This document shows positions 6,004 through 7,581 of a stretch of DNA of 7,581 nt, piece after piece. The position numbers were made by a program, and so were the translations under genes. The notes beneath the pieces are model-generated. The model was not told the DNA's origin. It saw only the letters and a list, made by a program, of their open reading frames with translations, and did not search any database. The stretch's first letter is position 1; every line of letters begins with the position of its first letter. Source of the stretch: Oleispira sp051275515 (lineage in GTDB: Bacteria; Pseudomonadota; Gammaproteobacteria; Pseudomonadales; Oceanobacteraceae). The stretch covers positions 1 through 7,581 of the forward strand of contig JBNMOT010000155.1 in the NCBI GenBank assembly GCA_051275515.1. The letters run 5' to 3'.

Positions 6004-7326
6004 TTACAGCTGAAGGCCGCCGTTAATAACTGAAAGCACACGCAGGTCACGATACCAGCGCTCAGCGGGATGTTCTTTGGTAAACCCGTGGCCCCCTAAC
6101 AATTGCACGGCGTTGGTGCCAATTTCCATACTTTTAACCATGCATAAATGATGGGCCAAAAAGGCATCACGGTGAAAGTCTTCTCCACGCTCAAAACGAC
6201 TGGCAGCTTTCCAAACTAAAAGTCGCATGCTTTCAATTTCTATTTTCATATTGGCAATCATGAAGGCAACAGACTGACGGTGGCTAATGGGCTCACCAAA
6301 CGCGTAGCGTTCATTAACATAGGGAATCAAATAATCGAGTGCCGACTGGCAGCAGCCAATGGCCATCGCGCACCAGGTTAAATGGCTGCTATCGATAAAG
6401 TGTTCATAATTAAACTGCGTGGGCGGCGCATTACCTGAACCCAATAAAGAATCTTCATTTAACTGGACCTTGTCTAACTGAAGGGTGCCTACTTCTGCGC
6501 TGCGCAATCCCATTGCGGGGCTGGATTTAAACGACACACCTTTTGTATTGGCGGGCACGATAAAGACTTCATTTTTACCTTTGAACTGAGCGGCCACAAG
6601 ATACAGTTCAGCAATCCCTGCTAAAGGCACTAGTGACTTGGTGCCGTTTAGCACAAACCCTTTTTTAGTTTGCTTGGCATGGGTTGTCAGTAAGTCGCTA
6701 TTAAACAGAGGTTGGGGTTCTTGCACGGCAATGGCCGCAGTAAGGCTGTCTTCGCTACAAAACTTAGGCAACCAACGTTCTTGCTGGGTTTTATTTCCCC
6801 AACGGCTAAGGGTATTCGTCACCGAGCAGGATGCAAGAATTACGAAGGCGAGTGAGAAATCTCCCCAAGCGAGATCTTCTGCTACTAAGACACTGGTCAT
6901 AGGTGATAGCTGGCCAGCACCGCCCAAGCTTTCTGGGATAGCAAAATAATTTAAACCAAGCGCTTGAGAATCTTGTAGCAGTTGCTCAGGCAGTTTTGCT
7001 TGTTCATCTGCTGATAAGGCAAGAGGACGGATGTTATGTTCGGCGTATGCCTTGACGCTGTCTCGAATCATTTGCTGTTCGTCAGACAGTGATAGGTCAA
7101 ACAAGGGTGGTGGAGAAGGCAAAGCCTTAATGTTATTTTTATTGCTTTTACTTTTTTTTGTCAGACCTTTCTGTACTAATTGAAAGCCTTTTTTGGTCGC
7201 AATATACACTAATTTTTCAGCGGGCTTAGCTAAGCCATACTTTTGGGTTAATGGGTGAGCGGCAAAGCGGCTGATGAATCCAAGACCTAAGCCCTGAAGT
7301 TTCATTCTTAAGGAAAATGATGCCAT
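6004..7326 (-). CDS. Atypical acyl-CoA dehydrogenase homologue, probably lacking the catalytic base
   Basis: This is the first gene of the lipid operon: 440 residues with an ACAD domain starting about residue 76 (FDLSLSDEQQMIRDSV). The second ACAD signature is well kept at 408-427 (QLLGGHGF to RWYRD). However, the normal catalytic EGT position reads SVINGGLQL, with Asn435 in place of Glu, and the protein ends five residues later, losing the final helix. The alternative base position used by isovaleryl- and long-chain enzymes aligns with Ser (IDSSHL, about 311-316). The flavin-loop signature is altered to AVQEPQPLFNSD at about 200-211, with two extra residues and no GSD. An N-terminal extension of about 75 residues has a hydrophobic stretch, a KPAEKLVY segment and a Lys/Asn/Ser linker, suggesting membrane or partner attachment. 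Other frames at the 3' end give no EGT motif, so a simple frameshift is unlikely. It may be a non-catalytic partner of the intact neighbour. Confidence 0.85.
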   Translation of the reverse strand: MASFSLRMKLQGLGLGFISRFAAHPLTQKYGLAKPAEKLVYIATKKGFQLVQKGLTKKSKSNKNNIKALPSPPPLFDLSLSDEQQMIRDSVKAYAEHNIRPLALSADEQAKLPEQLLQDSQALGLNYFAIPESLGGAGQLSPMTSVLVAEDLAWGDFSLAFVILASCSVTNTLSRWGNKTQQERWLPKFCSEDSLTAAIAVQEPQPLFNSDLLTTHAKQTKKGFVLNGTKSLVPLAGIAELYLVAAQFKGKNEVFIVPANTKGVSFKSSPAMGLRSAEVGTLQLDKVQLNEDSLLGSGNAPPTQFNYEHFIDSSHLTWCAMAIGCCQSALDYLIPYVNERYAFGEPISHRQSVAFMIANMKIEIESMRLLVWKAASRFERGEDFHRDAFLAHHLCMVKSMEIGTNAVQLLGGHGFTKEHPAERWYRDLRVLSVINGGLQL

Positions 7327-7341
7327 GTTATTAAACCTTTA

Positions 7342-7377
7342 TTGAATCATTTACTAATATGTTGAATCTGAAATGAT
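7342..7377. repeat. Direct and inverted repeats in the operon leader
   Basis: TTGAATC occurs at 7342-7348 and 7362-7368, exactly 20 bp apart, and ATCATTT (7346-7352) is the inverse complement of AAATGAT (7371-7377). They lie just upstream of the lipid operon start. The face-aligned spacing is compatible with a regulator site, but it matches no FadR or PsrA consensus that I know, and chance is possible in AT-rich DNA. Confidence 0.3.
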
Positions 7378-7449
7378 GACGTATTGAGATTTACTATATT
7401 CTACAGACTACGCGTTTTTTTTGATTCCTCATTGGCAAGATAGGCTGAT

Positions 7450-7477
7450 GTGAAATGTCTTTAAAGCTAGGTATAAT
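7450..7477 (+). promoter_or_regulatory. Sigma-70 promoter of yaaA
   Basis: A perfect -10 TATAAT (7472-7477) is preceded after a 16-bp spacer by GTGAAA (7450-7455; 4/6 to the -35 consensus). The predicted start site, about 7484, gives a leader of about 25 nt to the yaaA ATG. Confidence 0.6.
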
Positions 7478-7508
7478 AGGCGCTCACTCAGAATAATTGA
7501 TTTTTATT

Positions 7509-7581
7509 ATGTTAACGCTTATTTCACCTGCTAAAACTCTTGATTTTGAAACGCCAGCGGTTACTGATGTTCATACCCAAG
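7509..7581 (+). CDS. yaaA: YaaA (UPF0246), peroxide stress protein, 5' part only
   Basis: The open frame from ATG 7509 runs off the window end and gives 24 residues. They begin MLTLISPAKTLDFETP, which closely matches the conserved YaaA N-terminus (M-L-x-L-I-S-P-A-K-T-L-D). In E. coli, YaaA is induced by OxyR and limits intracellular iron and oxidative DNA damage during peroxide stress; that role is carried over here by homology. The ATG is supported by the family N-terminus and by the promoter about 30 bp upstream, although no obvious Shine-Dalgarno is visible. I see no OxyR-type site that I could defend. It is transcribed divergently from the lipid operon. Confidence 0.88.
   Translation, partial: MLTLISPAKTLDFETPAVTDVHTQ

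Noticed and set aside
6001..6030. Frameshift near the end of the atypical dehydrogenase hiding a normal EGT motif
   Set aside because: I read the alternative frame of the terminal segment; it gives no EGT or QIQ sequence, so the Asn-Gly-Gly ending appears to be genuine sequence.
6638..6949. Antisense open frame of 103 codons within the atypical dehydrogenase gene
   Set aside because: Lies opposite a continuous ACAD-like reading frame, with no recognisable domain or promoter.

Overview
This 7.6 kb window looks like chromosomal DNA from a marine-type gammaproteobacterium, possibly of the Oceanospirillales. The evidence is moderate AT-richness, the purE-purK gene order, a YaaA-family protein, and a FadD6/FATP-type acyl-CoA ligase beside paired acyl-CoA dehydrogenases. 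The taxonomic guess rests on protein style and gene content only; no search was run.

Layout. (1) Positions 134-808 on the + strand encode a small alpha/beta hydrolase with a GTG start. Its AT-rich upstream region carries an FNR/Anr-like box. (2) Converging on it, positions 849-1130 on the - strand encode a 93-residue ABM-fold (antibiotic biosynthesis monooxygenase-like) protein, with a candidate promoter of its own. (3) purE (2318-2812) and purK (1218-2318) form a translationally coupled - strand pair for the bacterial two-step conversion of AIR to CAIR in purine synthesis. (4) A three-gene - strand lipid operon (7326 down to 2922) encodes an atypical acyl-CoA dehydrogenase, a canonical acyl-CoA dehydrogenase and a FATP/FadD6-like long-chain acyl-CoA synthetase. 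It ends at a clear intrinsic terminator (2865-2894), which separates it from purEK. (5) A divergent intergenic region (7327-7508) leads to the 5' end of yaaA on the + strand, cut off by the window edge.

How the genes work together. The ligase would activate a fatty acid to its CoA thioester, and the dehydrogenase(s) would introduce an alpha-beta double bond. No hydratase or thiolase is present in the window. The most interesting point is that the upstream dehydrogenase has lost the usual catalytic glutamate, has a disrupted flavin-binding signature, stops right after the active-site position, and has gained an N-terminal extension of about 75 residues. Its partner 16 bp downstream is intact. 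This suggests a heteromeric dehydrogenase or a non-catalytic scaffold subunit. The remaining genes look like ordinary housekeeping or stress genes.
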